Counted from the first letter of the stretch, positions 1-8,915 are shown. The stretch: 57,663 bases of DNA from Prevotella sp. (GCA_016901395.1 JAEAMQ010000031.1:1-57663), one strand, 5' to 3'. Made by a program: numbers and translations. Notes: a model not told the origin generated them from the letters alone.

Positions 1-1011
1 AGCGACACCCTGAAGGCGGTGTCGTCGGCCGACAGCGTCATCACGTTTACCGTGCGACGCAACCACGATATCGACCTCACCACGCTCCAGCCGCAACTCA
101 CCCTCACCCCCGGTGCCACCGTGGAACAGATAGTGAGCGAGGTGGACAGCGAGCAGGGCGGATACATCAACTACCGCGTCACCTCAGAAAACCGGCTCTG
201 GCATCGCAACTATACCATTGCACTGACACCCGTGGTACGCACCGTGAGCGACACGGTGGACTTCGATTTCGAACATTTCGAACTCGAAACGCGCGAACAG
301 AAATACTACATCTGGCACAACGTAAATCTTGATGGCACCCTTGGCAACGATTGGGCCAACGGCAATCCGGGCTTTCGCCTGAGCATGGGATCGGCCACTC
401 CCGAGGAATACCCCTCGGTGCCGCTGGCACAGGGCTATGAGGGCTATGGCATCCAGCTTACCACCCGCAGTACGGGACCCTTCGGCGCGCTGGCCGGCAA
501 ACGCTTGGCGGCCGGCAATTTCTTCCTCGGAACGTTCGATGTGACCAATGCCCTGAAAGATGCTCTCCATGCTACGAGCTTTGGGGTGCCCTTCGACCGT
601 GCACCCGTCACCCTCACCGGATACTACAAATACCAGCCCGGGCCGACCTATCAGGACAAAGACGGCAATGCTGTGTCGGGACAGACCGATCAGGCGGCCA
701 TCTATGCCGTGCTCTATCGCAACCACGATGCTGAGGGCAACACGTTGACACTGCACGGCGACGACGTGAAGACCAGTGCGCAGATTGTGGCCATCGCCGA
801 CATGGGTACGGTGACTCCCTCGCAGGAGTGGACCGCCTTCTCGCTGTCGTTCAACTACAAGAGCGACATCGACTATGAGCTTCTGGAGAACCAAGGTTAC
901 TCGCTGGCCATCGTCTTCTCGTCGAGCAGCGAGGGCGACAAGTTCGAAGGGGCCATCGGCTCGCAGCTCTGCATCGACAAGGTGAGAGTGCTCTGTAAGA
1001 AAGAACAATAG
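1..1011 (+). CDS. PCMD-domain surface protein, C-terminal part (5' truncated by window edge)
   Basis: The reading frame is open from the first base, so the true start lies upstream and about 336 residues are visible. The last ~230 residues, from a WHNVNLDG segment to the C-terminal LCIDKVRVL, match the PCMD ('putative carbohydrate metabolism domain') pattern: a jelly-roll-like fold with repeated GYYKY and ..DKV.V strands. Before it lies a beta-rich segment resembling the Ig-like repeats that precede PCMD in Bacteroidota surface proteins. There is no C-terminal sorting-like tail. A beta-barrel gene follows 51 bp downstream, then a second PCMD-type gene, so the three may form one surface locus. 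The family role (glycan binding) is known only from its name and context. The family assignment is fairly secure; the function is not. Confidence 0.75.
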   Translation, partial: SDTLKAVSSADSVITFTVRRNHDIDLTTLQPQLTLTPGATVEQIVSEVDSEQGGYINYRVTSENRLWHRNYTIALTPVVRTVSDTVDFDFEHFELETREQKYYIWHNVNLDGTLGNDWANGNPGFRLSMGSATPEEYPSVPLAQGYEGYGIQLTTRSTGPFGALAGKRLAAGNFFLGTFDVTNALKDALHATSFGVPFDRAPVTLTGYYKYQPGPTYQDKDGNAVSGQTDQAAIYAVLYRNHDAEGNTLTLHGDDVKTSAQIVAIADMGTVTPSQEWTAFSLSFNYKSDIDYELLENQGYSLAIVFSSSSEGDKFEGAIGSQLCIDKVRVLCKKEQ

Positions 1012-1062
1012 TACATCACAAGCTGGGGCATCCTACCCTCCCACACAAATCCATCCCAAGTC

Positions 1063-1818
1063 ATGGCGACAAAACGTATATTTTCCGCAATCATAGGTCT
1101 CATGCTGATGCTCTCCGCCTCTGCCGAGGGTTTCATAGACGACGTGAGCCTGAAGGCCCGCATAGGCTACAGCATCGGAGGAACGGCTCCCGTAGACCTG
1201 CCGGCATCCATCCGCAAGCTCAACAGCTACACCCTGCAACCCAACTTCAGTTTCGGCATCGATGCCACCAAGCCCATCAAGGGGCGCTGGGGTATCACCT
1301 TCGGCGTGAAATATGAGAACAAGGGGATGAACGAGGATGCTCAGGTAAAAGACTATCATGAGGCTATCGTGCGTGGTGGCGAGTCGCTCGAAGGCCGTTT
1401 CACCGGTAGCGTCACCACGATGGTGCGCGAATGGATGGTCACCGTGCCGTTGCAGGTCAGCTGGAAAGCATCAGAACGTCTGGACCTGCGGGTCGGCCCT
1501 TATCTCTCGGTGCTCACCAACCGCTCGTTCTCGGGATATGCCCACGACGGCTATCTGCGTGTGGGCGACCCCACCGGACCCAAGGTGGAACTGGGCAATG
1601 ACCAGTCTACACGCGGCAACTACAACTTCTCAGAATACATGCGGCGCGTGCAATGGGGCATGGACTTAGGTGCAGACTGGTATATCGGACACCGCATAGG
1701 GCTATATGCCGACATCAGCTGGGGGCTCAGCGGCATCCACCGAAGCGACTTCAAGACAATCGAGCAGTCTCTCTATCCCATCTTCGGAACATTTGGCATT
1801 ACATATAAAATCAGATAA
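1063..1818 (+). CDS. Outer-membrane beta-barrel protein (porin/PorT-like family)
   Basis: A 251-residue protein starts with a short cleavable signal (basic start, hydrophobic stretch ending near ASAEG). Alternating amphipathic strands follow: GITFGVKYENKG, VTVPLQVSWKAS, LDLRVGPYLSVL, IGLYADISWGLS. It ends in a terminal strand FGITYKIR, with an aromatic-rich C-terminus typical of barrels inserted by BAM. Length and layout fit the 8- to 10-stranded outer-membrane beta-barrel (OMP_b-brl_2/PorT-like) group. It sits between two PCMD-type genes on the same strand and is probably cotranscribed with them. It could be a surface anchor or partner for those proteins; that is inference. Confidence 0.75.
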   Translation: MATKRIFSAIIGLMLMLSASAEGFIDDVSLKARIGYSIGGTAPVDLPASIRKLNSYTLQPNFSFGIDATKPIKGRWGITFGVKYENKGMNEDAQVKDYHEAIVRGGESLEGRFTGSVTTMVREWMVTVPLQVSWKASERLDLRVGPYLSVLTNRSFSGYAHDGYLRVGDPTGPKVELGNDQSTRGNYNFSEYMRRVQWGMDLGADWYIGHRIGLYADISWGLSGIHRSDFKTIEQSLYPIFGTFGITYKIR

Positions 1819-1850
1819 CAACAAATAAAACCATTTAAACACTGTAGAAT

Positions 1851-3374
1851 ATGAAGAGAATCTTTACGCTTATCGCGCTTGCCGCGAACGTAGTAATAGC
1901 ATCGGCCACCGACTATACCGATGCCTTGCAGGTGAATGTCAATGGCAACACCTCCACGCAGTCGGCCACCATCAGCCTCAACCGTCAGGACAACGGCAGC
2001 TACGCCTTTGTGCTCAAAAACTTTGTGCTGACCTCCGGAGGCCAGCAGATGGGCATCGGCACCATCGAGGTGGACAATGTTGCGGGCACCGACGTAAACG
2101 GTGTGACCACCCTCGTGGCCAACCAGACGGTGCCCATCCAGGAAGGCGACATCGCCTCACCCTCGGGAATGTGGATTGGTCCGTCGATGCTGGGCAGCGT
2201 GCCCGTGAAGCTCATCGCCGAGCAGCGGGGAGAAAAGCTATATGCCGTCATCGACATCGACATGCAGTCCACGCTCCAGCAGACCATCAAAGTGACCTTT
2301 GGCAATGGCGGGTATCAGATTGGCAACAGCGGTTTTGAGGACTTCCATTCAGAAAATGGCATCAATGAGCCCAACCACTGGCACTCTTTTGCGAGCTGCA
2401 CAGGGGCGTTTGCCGGCTTCGTGTCGGGCACAGCCCATACGTTTGTATCCGACGTGGTGCGCCCCGGCACCACTGGCAGCCATAGTGTCATGGTGACCTC
2501 GACACAGATTTTCGGTATCACCGCCAACGGAACCATCACCACCGGACGCATGAGCGCCGGTGCCATCTCACCCGATGATCCGGCCAATCACGCTGAAACG
2601 GATATGAGCTCCACAGCCACCGACAGCAACGGCGACCCGTTTTATGCTGAGATGAACGGTCTGCCCGACTCGCTCGCCGTATGGGTGAAGTTCACTCAGG
2701 GCACGCCCGATGCCAGCCATCCCTATGCCACGGTAAACGCTGTAATCACAGACGGAACCTACTATCAGGATCCCGAGGACAAGACCTACAACAACAAACT
2801 GGCCCGCGCCGCAAACAACACCATCGCCTCCAACGGCTCAAAGTGGCAGCGCGTCTGCGTGCCGTTCAACGGTTACGACAACCCGTCGACACCGAAGGCT
2901 ATCCTTGTGACGCTCTCGACCAATGCCGACCCAGGCACAGGAAGTCTCGACACGCTCTATGTAGACGACCTGAGCCTCATCTATAATCAAGACATCACCG
3001 TGAAGGGCATCAGCATACAGGGGCAGGCACTCGCCGTGGCCGACACGATGGACTATGCCAGCACCGCAGCCTCAGTCATCTCCACAGACGACATCGTGGT
3101 AGACACCAACGCCCCGAAGGTGTTCAAATCCTTGGAGACGACAGCCGACGGTGCTGTGGCTTACATCACCGTGGCCTCGACAGACCTGCAGACGTTCAAG
3201 ACCTATGTGGTCAACTTGAAGGGTGCCGTGACAGGCATTGAGTCAGTAGACGGCAGTGCCGCCACCACAAAGACCATCTACAACCTGCAGGGCCAGCGTG
3301 TCGGCACGATGGTGCCGGGTCAGGTTTACATCATCAACGGCAACGGACGTGCCGTGAAGGTACTCAAGAAGTAA
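1851..3374 (+). CDS. Calycin-like plus PCMD secreted protein with C-terminal sorting-like tail
   Basis: A 507-residue protein has an N-terminal signal (MKRIFTLIALAANVVIASA). Residues ~20-150 form a calycin-like beta-barrel segment with repeated lines such as SYAFVLKNFVL and IGTIEVDNV. Residues ~155-380 form a PCMD-type domain that opens with NSGFEDF and closes with DTLYVDDLSLIY. The last ~35 residues carry the IYNLQGQRVG...GQVYIINGNG tail seen on many secreted Prevotella proteins, which resembles the type IX secretion sorting domain. It lies 32 bp after the beta-barrel gene in the same direction. No catalytic motif is evident. A binding or structural surface role is more likely than an enzyme. 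Confidence 0.7.
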   Translation: MKRIFTLIALAANVVIASATDYTDALQVNVNGNTSTQSATISLNRQDNGSYAFVLKNFVLTSGGQQMGIGTIEVDNVAGTDVNGVTTLVANQTVPIQEGDIASPSGMWIGPSMLGSVPVKLIAEQRGEKLYAVIDIDMQSTLQQTIKVTFGNGGYQIGNSGFEDFHSENGINEPNHWHSFASCTGAFAGFVSGTAHTFVSDVVRPGTTGSHSVMVTSTQIFGITANGTITTGRMSAGAISPDDPANHAETDMSSTATDSNGDPFYAEMNGLPDSLAVWVKFTQGTPDASHPYATVNAVITDGTYYQDPEDKTYNNKLARAANNTIASNGSKWQRVCVPFNGYDNPSTPKAILVTLSTNADPGTGSLDTLYVDDLSLIYNQDITVKGISIQGQALAVADTMDYASTAASVISTDDIVVDTNAPKVFKSLETTADGAVAYITVASTDLQTFKTYVVNLKGAVTGIESVDGSAATTKTIYNLQGQRVGTMVPGQVYIINGNGRAVKVLKK

Positions 3375-3404
3375 CCCGTCTCGCGTCTCGTTTTCATTCT
3401 TTTT

Positions 3405-3449
3405 CTGCCCGCTCTCCGTTGTCCTGTCATGGGGCAGGAGAGCGGGCAG
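3405..3449 (+). terminator. Strong hairpin after the calycin/PCMD gene
   Basis: A perfect 13-bp inverted repeat (CTGCCCGCTCTCC at 3405-3417, its complement at 3437-3449) lies 31 bp after the stop codon. The downstream side is not strongly T-rich (ATATGTTTCC), so it may be an imperfect intrinsic terminator or a stabilising 3' hairpin. Confidence 0.55.
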
Positions 3450-4264
3450 ATATGTTTCCATCATATCCATAAATTCTCTTGAAATTTCTTGAATATCGTC
3501 TCTCGTTTTGCGTCGAAAACAAATCTCCAGTCCTTCTTGTTGAAAATTCGGGTAAAATCAGCCTTTTGCAACCCACACATTATCAGCAACTTGTAATTTG
3601 TTGACAAAAGATGGTTTTGCGAATACTATCGAATCGCATGACGATAACTATCGAATCGCAATGCGATTACGCCCTAATCGTCATGCGAAAAAGCCCTTTT
3701 CTCACCATCTTTGACCTGAAACACACACCGTTTTCACCCTTTTTCGTCTCAAAAACAGGTTTTTTCGCCCTTTCGTTTCCATCTATCCCGTTTATACATC
3801 CTCTTTTTCCATCCTCCCATCACTGCTTTGTCATTCTGTAAAACATGAAGTGTTTTTACAAAATAATTATGTCTATGGTCGTTTCTTTCCAAGGAAAGTG
3901 TGTTGTGACATTGCTTTTTTAGAACAGAAGGACAAAATATCTTTTCATAATGACAAACCTGTTTTTCAAACTCTGACAAAAGAAACGCCAGCGTTTCAAA
4001 ATGACATATTGATTACCTTGGGGGATGGAATGATAACGAGTCGGGAAGGGCCTTCATGGAATATGAGTTGCCTGTAACCCGTTTCTGATCGGTGGTGCAG
4101 ACCCTTCCAAATATCTGTGCCATCCGTGGCATCCGTGGTGAAAAGGCAATACGAAGAATGCCTGTTGTCTATTCCATATCAAGACCATGCGTAGTCCATC
4201 GTCCTAACAACAGCCAAGAGACATTTCTGTATGTACTTTTACTCCTCATGGAACAAAGCATACA
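3450..4264. other. Intergenic region between convergent genes, no gene seen
   Basis: The short ORFs here lack family features and run through repeat sequence. The region holds a 22-bp-period repeat array near 3620, preceded by a conserved leader (about 3564-3612) that recurs at 25298-25348. The rest is AT-rich sequence with no recognisable RNA. Confidence 0.6.
3620..3685. repeat. 22-bp-period tandem array, copy 1
   Basis: Three degenerate units begin at 3620, 3642 and 3664, exactly 22 bp apart. Each opens with CGAWWA and carries an AATCG element about 11-12 bases later (for example CGATAACTATCGAATCG). The same period and core occur at 25354 and 55238. CGATT and AATCG are inverted half-sites, so each unit is a loose palindrome. 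This copy lies between convergent operons. Confidence 0.75.
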
Positions 4265-4295
4265 CAAAAAAAAGAGCAGCCAAAAGCTACTCTTG
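4265..4295 (-). terminator. Intrinsic terminator of the glycosyl-1-phosphate transferase gene
   Basis: On the minus strand AGAGTAGC and GCTGCTCT form an 8-bp stem with one mismatch around a 5-base loop. A run of nine T residues follows (the A run at 4265-4273). It lies ~50 bp beyond the stop of the leftward gene, as expected for a rho-independent terminator. Confidence 0.75.
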
Positions 4296-4309
4296 AAGCA
4301 TTATCCTCA

Positions 4310-4327
4310 CCTCCCCCGCGGGGGAGG
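4310..4327. repeat. C/G-rich perfect palindrome (REP-like)
   Basis: CCTCCCCC-GC-GGGGGAGG is a perfect 8-bp inverted repeat. It lies between the stop codon of the leftward gene and its terminator. Similar but imperfect C-run/G-run segments occur near 7253, 11045, 26205, 55160 and 55500, always between genes or at gene ends, which suggests a dispersed REP-like family. Confidence 0.5.
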
Positions 4328-4342
4328 GAGGGGATGGGGTGC

Positions 4343-5797
4343 TTAATACGCATTCTTATCGTGTATAAACACCGACTTCGTGGTCAACCAGATAATCTTC
4401 AGGTCGAGCAGGAAGCTCCAGTTTTCGATATACCAGATGTCGCGCTTCACACGCTCTTCCATCTGCCACAGCTCCTGTGTCTCACCGCGGAAGCCCGTGA
4501 CCTGTGCCCATCCGGTGATGCCAGGTTTGCAGAAATGGCGCACCATATATTTGTCGATAAGCTTACCATAGATCTCTGTATGATGCAACATGTGTGGGCG
4601 AGGTCCCACGATACTCATATCGCCGAGGAGCACATTGTAAAACTGCGGTAGCTCGTCGATATTCGCCTTACGCATAAAATCGCCGAAAGGAAACTTGCGG
4701 GGGTCGTTTTTCGTGGCCTGTAAGTTGTCACAATCCTTATTGACATGCATCGAGCGAAACTTGTAACAATTGAATGTGGAGCCATCGAGACCTGTACGAC
4801 CCTGCTTGAAGAAGATGGGGCCCGGACTCTGTAATTTGATGATGAGACCCACAATAGCAGTGATGGGGACGAGGAACAGGCACACGATGAGGGCTGTCGT
4901 GAGGTCGAAGGCCCGCTTGACAATGCAGTTTACGGGTTTGCGGAGGGGCTCAAGATGATTGGTAAATACGGTATATTCTCCAAAGCTCTGCATCTTGAGA
5001 TTTATCTCATAATCTTCAAATATACGAGGGACGTAGTAAAATCTAATCACACTTTTGTCGCAGGAACGCATGATGCGCTTCACCTGGTCGCTCTCATCGT
5101 GTGGGAGACTACAGAATATTTCATGCAGAGGAATCTCCTGCAGCGGGTTGGCATCCCATTCGTCAAACTGGGCATTGAGTTCTTGGAGAGTGCCTAAGTA
5201 GCGCAAGCTGTCGGGACCTTTCTTAAATGTAGAGTCAGCATAATATCCCAGCACTCGATATCCCACGGAGGCTGATGTGGTAAGGGAGTTGTAGAGGCGT
5301 AAGAGCGAAGGGTCGTTTCCAACGAAGAGTACAGTTTGGGAGTTTCGACCCTTTCGGCGCAACACATTCAGTGCCCAGAATTCCATGACACGCGAGAAAA
5401 TAATCACGGTGTAGAGAGTCACGGCAAAGATGACCATAAAACGGAAAAATCCGGCTCCGTCTGATATCAGTCGCAGCCACAGGAACATCAGAGCGACCTG
5501 TGTCAAGACCAGTTTGAGGGTATTGGAGATGATATCGCCGAACTTAATCAGTCGTATCTGGACTATCGAATGGAAGAAATATTCGGACACCAGCATGGAA
5601 AAATTCATTACCAAAACAGTGAATTTGGTAAATTTGTCGAAGTAAAGAGGGACTGCGTCCTTCATCGTCAGATTAAAACCGAGGAACAGTAGATTCAACA
5701 GCAAGAAGTCAAGGACGAACACAGCCGCCTTGAAATATTCGCTACCACTTCTCCCTTTAATCCGTTTTAAGCTTCCAGAAATGTCATTCTTTGCCAT
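4343..5797 (-). CDS. Undecaprenyl-phosphate glycosyl-1-phosphate transferase (WcaJ/WbaP-type)
   Basis: This inner-membrane enzyme of the polyprenyl glycosylphosphotransferase family should transfer a hexose-1-phosphate to undecaprenyl phosphate, the first step of capsule or exopolysaccharide synthesis. The protein has 484 residues. It starts with four to five N-terminal transmembrane segments, followed by a Rossmann-like CoA-binding domain (VLFVGNDPSLL). Another membrane segment comes next, then the catalytic bacterial sugar transferase domain at ~294-484 with KFRSM, DELPQFYNVLLGDMS and GPRPH. The frame is open to an earlier ATG at 5962. That start would add 55 residues unlike the family and would lie upstream of a -7 box at 5938-5945, so MAKNDISG at 5797 is preferred. 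No glycosyltransferase cluster surrounds it; a flippase lies 1.6 kb away on the other strand. The donor sugar cannot be told from sequence. Confidence 0.9.
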   Translation of the reverse strand: MAKNDISGSLKRIKGRSGSEYFKAAVFVLDFLLLNLLFLGFNLTMKDAVPLYFDKFTKFTVLVMNFSMLVSEYFFHSIVQIRLIKFGDIISNTLKLVLTQVALMFLWLRLISDGAGFFRFMVIFAVTLYTVIIFSRVMEFWALNVLRRKGRNSQTVLFVGNDPSLLRLYNSLTTSASVGYRVLGYYADSTFKKGPDSLRYLGTLQELNAQFDEWDANPLQEIPLHEIFCSLPHDESDQVKRIMRSCDKSVIRFYYVPRIFEDYEINLKMQSFGEYTVFTNHLEPLRKPVNCIVKRAFDLTTALIVCLFLVPITAIVGLIIKLQSPGPIFFKQGRTGLDGSTFNCYKFRSMHVNKDCDNLQATKNDPRKFPFGDFMRKANIDELPQFYNVLLGDMSIVGPRPHMLHHTEIYGKLIDKYMVRHFCKPGITGWAQVTGFRGETQELWQMEERVKRDIWYIENWSFLLDLKIIWLTTKSVFIHDKNAY

Positions 5798-5937
5798 TAC
5801 ATTCTCATTTAAGTGTTTACAGCAACACGTATCAGTCGAAAGATCTAAAATCAATAACTCCCTAAATGTGTCTATCTCAAATCGAAATTTATAATTAGAT
5901 TCAGATGTGGTAAAATTAGAAAATATTTTTGAACAAA

Positions 5938-5945
5938 CAAAGATA
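5938..5945 (-). promoter_or_regulatory. Candidate -7 box for the leftward transferase gene
   Basis: TATCTTTG on the minus strand matches the Bacteroidota -7 consensus TAnnTTTG. No matching TTTG element is seen 19-21 bp upstream. It would give a leader of ~135 nt before the chosen start codon and places the upstream ATG at 5962 outside the transcript. Confidence 0.4.
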
Positions 5946-5980
5946 AAATCGAGAAAAAACATGCTTTCTGAAAGAAATTC

Positions 5981-6012
5981 TTTGTTTTGAAATGGAATTA
6001 ATGCTAACTTTG
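5981..6012 (+). promoter_or_regulatory. Bacteroidota sigma-ABfr promoter, near-leaderless
   Basis: TTTG at 5981-5984 and TAACTTTG at 6005-6012 are 20 bp apart, an exact match to the -33/-7 consensus TTTG-N19-21-TAnnTTTG. The start codon of the next gene is only 8 bases after the -7 box, so transcription should begin within a few bases of the ATG. Confidence 0.65.
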
Positions 6013-6020
6013 CATTCTGT

Positions 6021-7247
6021 ATGGTATTAAATTACATTTGGATAGCCTTCTTTCTTATTGCCTTTGTCTTTGGAGTAATCCAACTCTGCATGGGCGATGC
6101 CACCATCTTTCAGAAGATAGTGGACTCCACGTTCGACACCTCCAAGACCGCCTTTGAGACGTCGTTGGGACTTACCGGCGTGCTCGCCCTGTGGCTGGGC
6201 ATCATGAAAATAGGTGAGAAAGCGGGCGTGGTGAACGTGCTCGCGCGCATTCTCAGTCCGGTGTTCACCAAACTTTTTCCCGATATTCCGAAGAATCATC
6301 CGGCAATGGGCTCCATCTTCATGAACATCGCATCCAACATGTTGGGGCTCGATAATGCCGCCACGCCGACCGGACTGAAGGCGATGGCGCAGATGCAGGA
6401 ACTCAATCCCCGCAAAGACACGGCCACCAATCCGATGATTATGTTCTTGGTGCTCAACACGTCGGGCCTCACCATCATCCCCACCACCATTCTGGCATTC
6501 CGTGCCTCATACGGTGCCGCCACGCCGACCGATGTCTTTATCCCCATCCTTCTGGCCACCACGGTGGCTACGCTGGCCGGTATCATCATCACTGCCCTGT
6601 GGCAACGTATCAACCTGTTGCAGCCGGCACTGCTGACGATGATGTTCGGGCTGGTGGTATTTGTGGGTGTTGTAATCTGGGGTTTTGGCCAGATGGACAA
6701 GGACACGATGGCCACGGTGACGAGTCTGGCGGGCAATCTCATCCTGCTGAGCATCATCGTGCTATTTATTCTCGCTGGATTTATCCGGAAAATCAACGTC
6801 TATGATGCCTTCATCGAAGGCGCAAAGGAAGGTTTCACCACTGCCGTGCGCATCATTCCCTATCTTGTCGCCATCCTCGTGGCGGTGGGCGTGTTCAGAG
6901 CTTCGGGTGCGATGGACATGCTGGTCGACGGCATCGCCTGGTGTGTGAAGCAGTGCGGACTGAACACCGACTTTGTGGGTGCCCTGCCCACAGCATTCAT
7001 GAAGCCTCTCTCGGGCAGCGGAGCGCGCGGCCTGATGCTGGAGGCAATGACGAATTACGGTCCCGACAGTTTTGTCGGTCGGCTGAGTTGCATCTTCCAG
7101 GGCAGCACCGATACCACCTTTTATATATTAGCGGTCTACTTCGGCAGCGTGAGTGTGAAGTACACGCGACATGCCGTGGCGTGTGGACTGCTGGCCGATC
7201 TGGTGGGCGTGGTGGCTGCGGTGGGGATAGCGTATATCTTTTTTTAG
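6021..7247 (+). CDS. Nucleoside-recognition (gate) domain membrane protein, SpmA-SpmB fusion type
   Basis: A 408-residue polytopic inner-membrane protein with about ten hydrophobic segments. The N-terminal half (~1-190) matches SpmA-like proteins: LTGVLALWLGIMKIGEKAG, then NMLGLDNAATPTGLKAM and NPMIMFLVLNTSGLTIIP. The C-terminal half (~230-408) matches SpmB-like proteins: FIEGAKEGFTTAVRIIPYLVAILV, FMKPLSGSGARG and QGSTDTTFYILAVYFGSV. In spore formers these are two proteins; the fused form is usual in Bacteroidota, where its substrate is not established. MVLNYIWIAFF is the family's usual N-terminus, which supports this start despite the near-leaderless promoter. A flippase gene follows after 163 bp of tandem repeats. 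Confidence 0.85.
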   Translation: MVLNYIWIAFFLIAFVFGVIQLCMGDATIFQKIVDSTFDTSKTAFETSLGLTGVLALWLGIMKIGEKAGVVNVLARILSPVFTKLFPDIPKNHPAMGSIFMNIASNMLGLDNAATPTGLKAMAQMQELNPRKDTATNPMIMFLVLNTSGLTIIPTTILAFRASYGAATPTDVFIPILLATTVATLAGIIITALWQRINLLQPALLTMMFGLVVFVGVVIWGFGQMDKDTMATVTSLAGNLILLSIIVLFILAGFIRKINVYDAFIEGAKEGFTTAVRIIPYLVAILVAVGVFRASGAMDMLVDGIAWCVKQCGLNTDFVGALPTAFMKPLSGSGARGLMLEAMTNYGPDSFVGRLSCIFQGSTDTTFYILAVYFGSVSVKYTRHAVACGLLADLVGVVAAVGIAYIFF

Positions 7248-7296
7248 GGGCCTCCCCCGCCCCCCAGTAGGAGGGGAGAAAGGGTAAAGGAAGGTA

Positions 7297-7405
7297 GGAG
7301 GTGATAGGAGATTATAGGGGATTATAGGGGGTGATAGGATATTATAGGATTTGATAGGAGGGGGGGAAGTTCAAAGTTCAAAGCTCAAAGCTCAAAGTTC
7401 AAAGT
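7297..7405. repeat. Two short tandem repeats upstream of the flippase gene
   Basis: Positions 7301-7360 contain about six degenerate 10- to 11-bp units of the form GATTATAGGG/GTGATAGGAT. They are followed directly by 7369-7405, with a 10-bp period built on GTTCAAA/GCTCAAA. The second array ends five bases before the flippase ATG. A TTCAAAG-rich segment like the second array recurs at 11191-11227. Confidence 0.8.
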
Positions 7406-7410
7406 AAACA

Positions 7411-8904
7411 ATGGCCAATTTAAAATCACTTGTTAAGGATACTGCCATCTATGGCATCAGCAGCATTGCAGGAAGATTTATCAACTACCTGCTTGTGCCC
7501 ATCCAGACTGCGGCCTGGGCAGCATCGGGCGGACAGTATGGCGTGGTGACCAACGTCTATGCCTACACCGCATTGCTGTTGGTTATCCTGACCTATGGCA
7601 TGGAGACCACATTCTTCCGCTATGCCAACAAGACCGAGGAAAACCCGCAGACGGTCTACACCACCACCCTCATCGCGGTGGGTTCCACGTCGATACTGTT
7701 TATCCTGGCGGTGCTGGCGTTCCTCGGTCCGCTGTCGTCGTTCATGGGATATGCCGACCATCCGGAGTGGGTGGCGGTGATGTTTATTTGTGTAGCGATA
7801 GACGCCTTCAAGTGCATCCCCTTCGCTTACCTGCGCTATAAGAAGCGTCCCATCAAGTTTGCGACCATCCAGGTGGCCAACATCCTGCTCAACGTGGTGC
7901 TGAACATCACCTATCTGTTTATCCTGCCCAAACTCCACCTCAATCCGTTTGGACTCTACGACGAGAATTTCACGCTCGAAGTGGGTATGGTGTTCTATAT
8001 CAACTTAGTGTGTACGGCCCTCGTCACGCTGATGTTCTGGAGTGAACTCACGGGCTTCCGCTACCGCTTCGACTGGACATTGATGCGCCGCATGCTGCGC
8101 TATGCGTGGCCACTGCTCATCCTCGGCATTGCCGGCATCCTCAACCAGACCTTCGACAAGATTGCCTTCCCATTCCTCTACCACGGTGCTGATGCCAAGG
8201 CCGAGCTGAGTGTGTATGGTGCAACGGTGAAGATTGCGATGATCATGGCCATGATTACGCAGGCGTTCCGCTACGCCTACGAGCCGTTTGTGTTTGGCAA
8301 AGCCAAGGACAAGGACAACCGCGAGACCTATGCCAAGGCCATGAAGTTCTTTGTTGTCTTCACCTTGCTGGCTTTCCTCGTGGTGGTGGGCTACATGGAC
8401 GTGCTGCGATACATCATCCGCAACCACGACTACTGGGCCGGACTGCGCGTGGTGCCCATCGTCATGGCGGCCGAAATCATGATGGGTGTCTACTTCAACC
8501 TGTCGTTCTGGTATAAGCTCATCGACCGCACCATCTGGGGAGCCTACTTCAGTGGCATCGGCTGCGTGGTGCTCATCGCGGTGAATGTCATCTTCGTGCC
8601 GCAATACAGTTATATGGCTTGCGCCTGGGGAGGATTTGCAGGCTATGGCACTGCCATGCTCCTGAGCTATTTTGTCGGACAGAAATACTACCCCATCAAC
8701 TACCCCATCAAGGACATCATGGCCTATGCCGTGCTGGCTTTCGTGCTCACTCTGGGCATGTTGGCGGCCAACAAATACCTCGGTGGTGCCGCCGCCATCG
8801 GCGTGAACACCCTGCTTGGCCTCGTCTTTGTGGCCTATCTGGTGAAGAAAGACTTCCCACTCAGTTCGCTTCCCGTCATTGGTAAGAAATTCAAGAAATC
8901 ATAA
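7411..8904 (+). CDS. Polysaccharide/lipid-linked oligosaccharide flippase (MOP superfamily, Wzx-like)
   Basis: A 497-residue integral membrane protein with ~12-14 hydrophobic segments spread along its length. It has the polysaccharide biosynthesis protein N-terminus (LVKDTAIYGISSIAGRFINYLLVP) followed by YGVVTNVYAYTALLLVILTYGMETTFFRYAN, a pattern common in Bacteroidota Wzx/MurJ-like flippases. It should move a lipid-linked glycan across the inner membrane. Eleven bases separate it from the peptidase gene downstream, so the two may be cotranscribed. It is not embedded in a glycan synthesis cluster, so its substrate is unknown. MurJ is an alternative function that sequence reading alone cannot exclude. 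Confidence 0.85.
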   Translation: MANLKSLVKDTAIYGISSIAGRFINYLLVPIQTAAWAASGGQYGVVTNVYAYTALLLVILTYGMETTFFRYANKTEENPQTVYTTTLIAVGSTSILFILAVLAFLGPLSSFMGYADHPEWVAVMFICVAIDAFKCIPFAYLRYKKRPIKFATIQVANILLNVVLNITYLFILPKLHLNPFGLYDENFTLEVGMVFYINLVCTALVTLMFWSELTGFRYRFDWTLMRRMLRYAWPLLILGIAGILNQTFDKIAFPFLYHGADAKAELSVYGATVKIAMIMAMITQAFRYAYEPFVFGKAKDKDNRETYAKAMKFFVVFTLLAFLVVVGYMDVLRYIIRNHDYWAGLRVVPIVMAAEIMMGVYFNLSFWYKLIDRTIWGAYFSGIGCVVLIAVNVIFVPQYSYMACAWGGFAGYGTAMLLSYFVGQKYYPINYPIKDIMAYAVLAFVLTLGMLAANKYLGGAAAIGVNTLLGLVFVAYLVKKDFPLSSLPVIGKKFKKS

Positions 8905-8915
8905 ACACATCACAA

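Noticed and set aside
3611..3841. A 76-codon plus-strand frame, and the similar frame at 25211-25411
   Set aside because: Both are translations of the 22-bp repeat arrays and their AT-rich flanks. The peptides are not conserved between copies.
5798..5962. N-terminal extension of the glycosyl-1-phosphate transferase from the ATG at 5962
   Set aside because: The extra 55 residues are unlike the family, and a -7 box at 5938-5945 would place this ATG outside the transcript.
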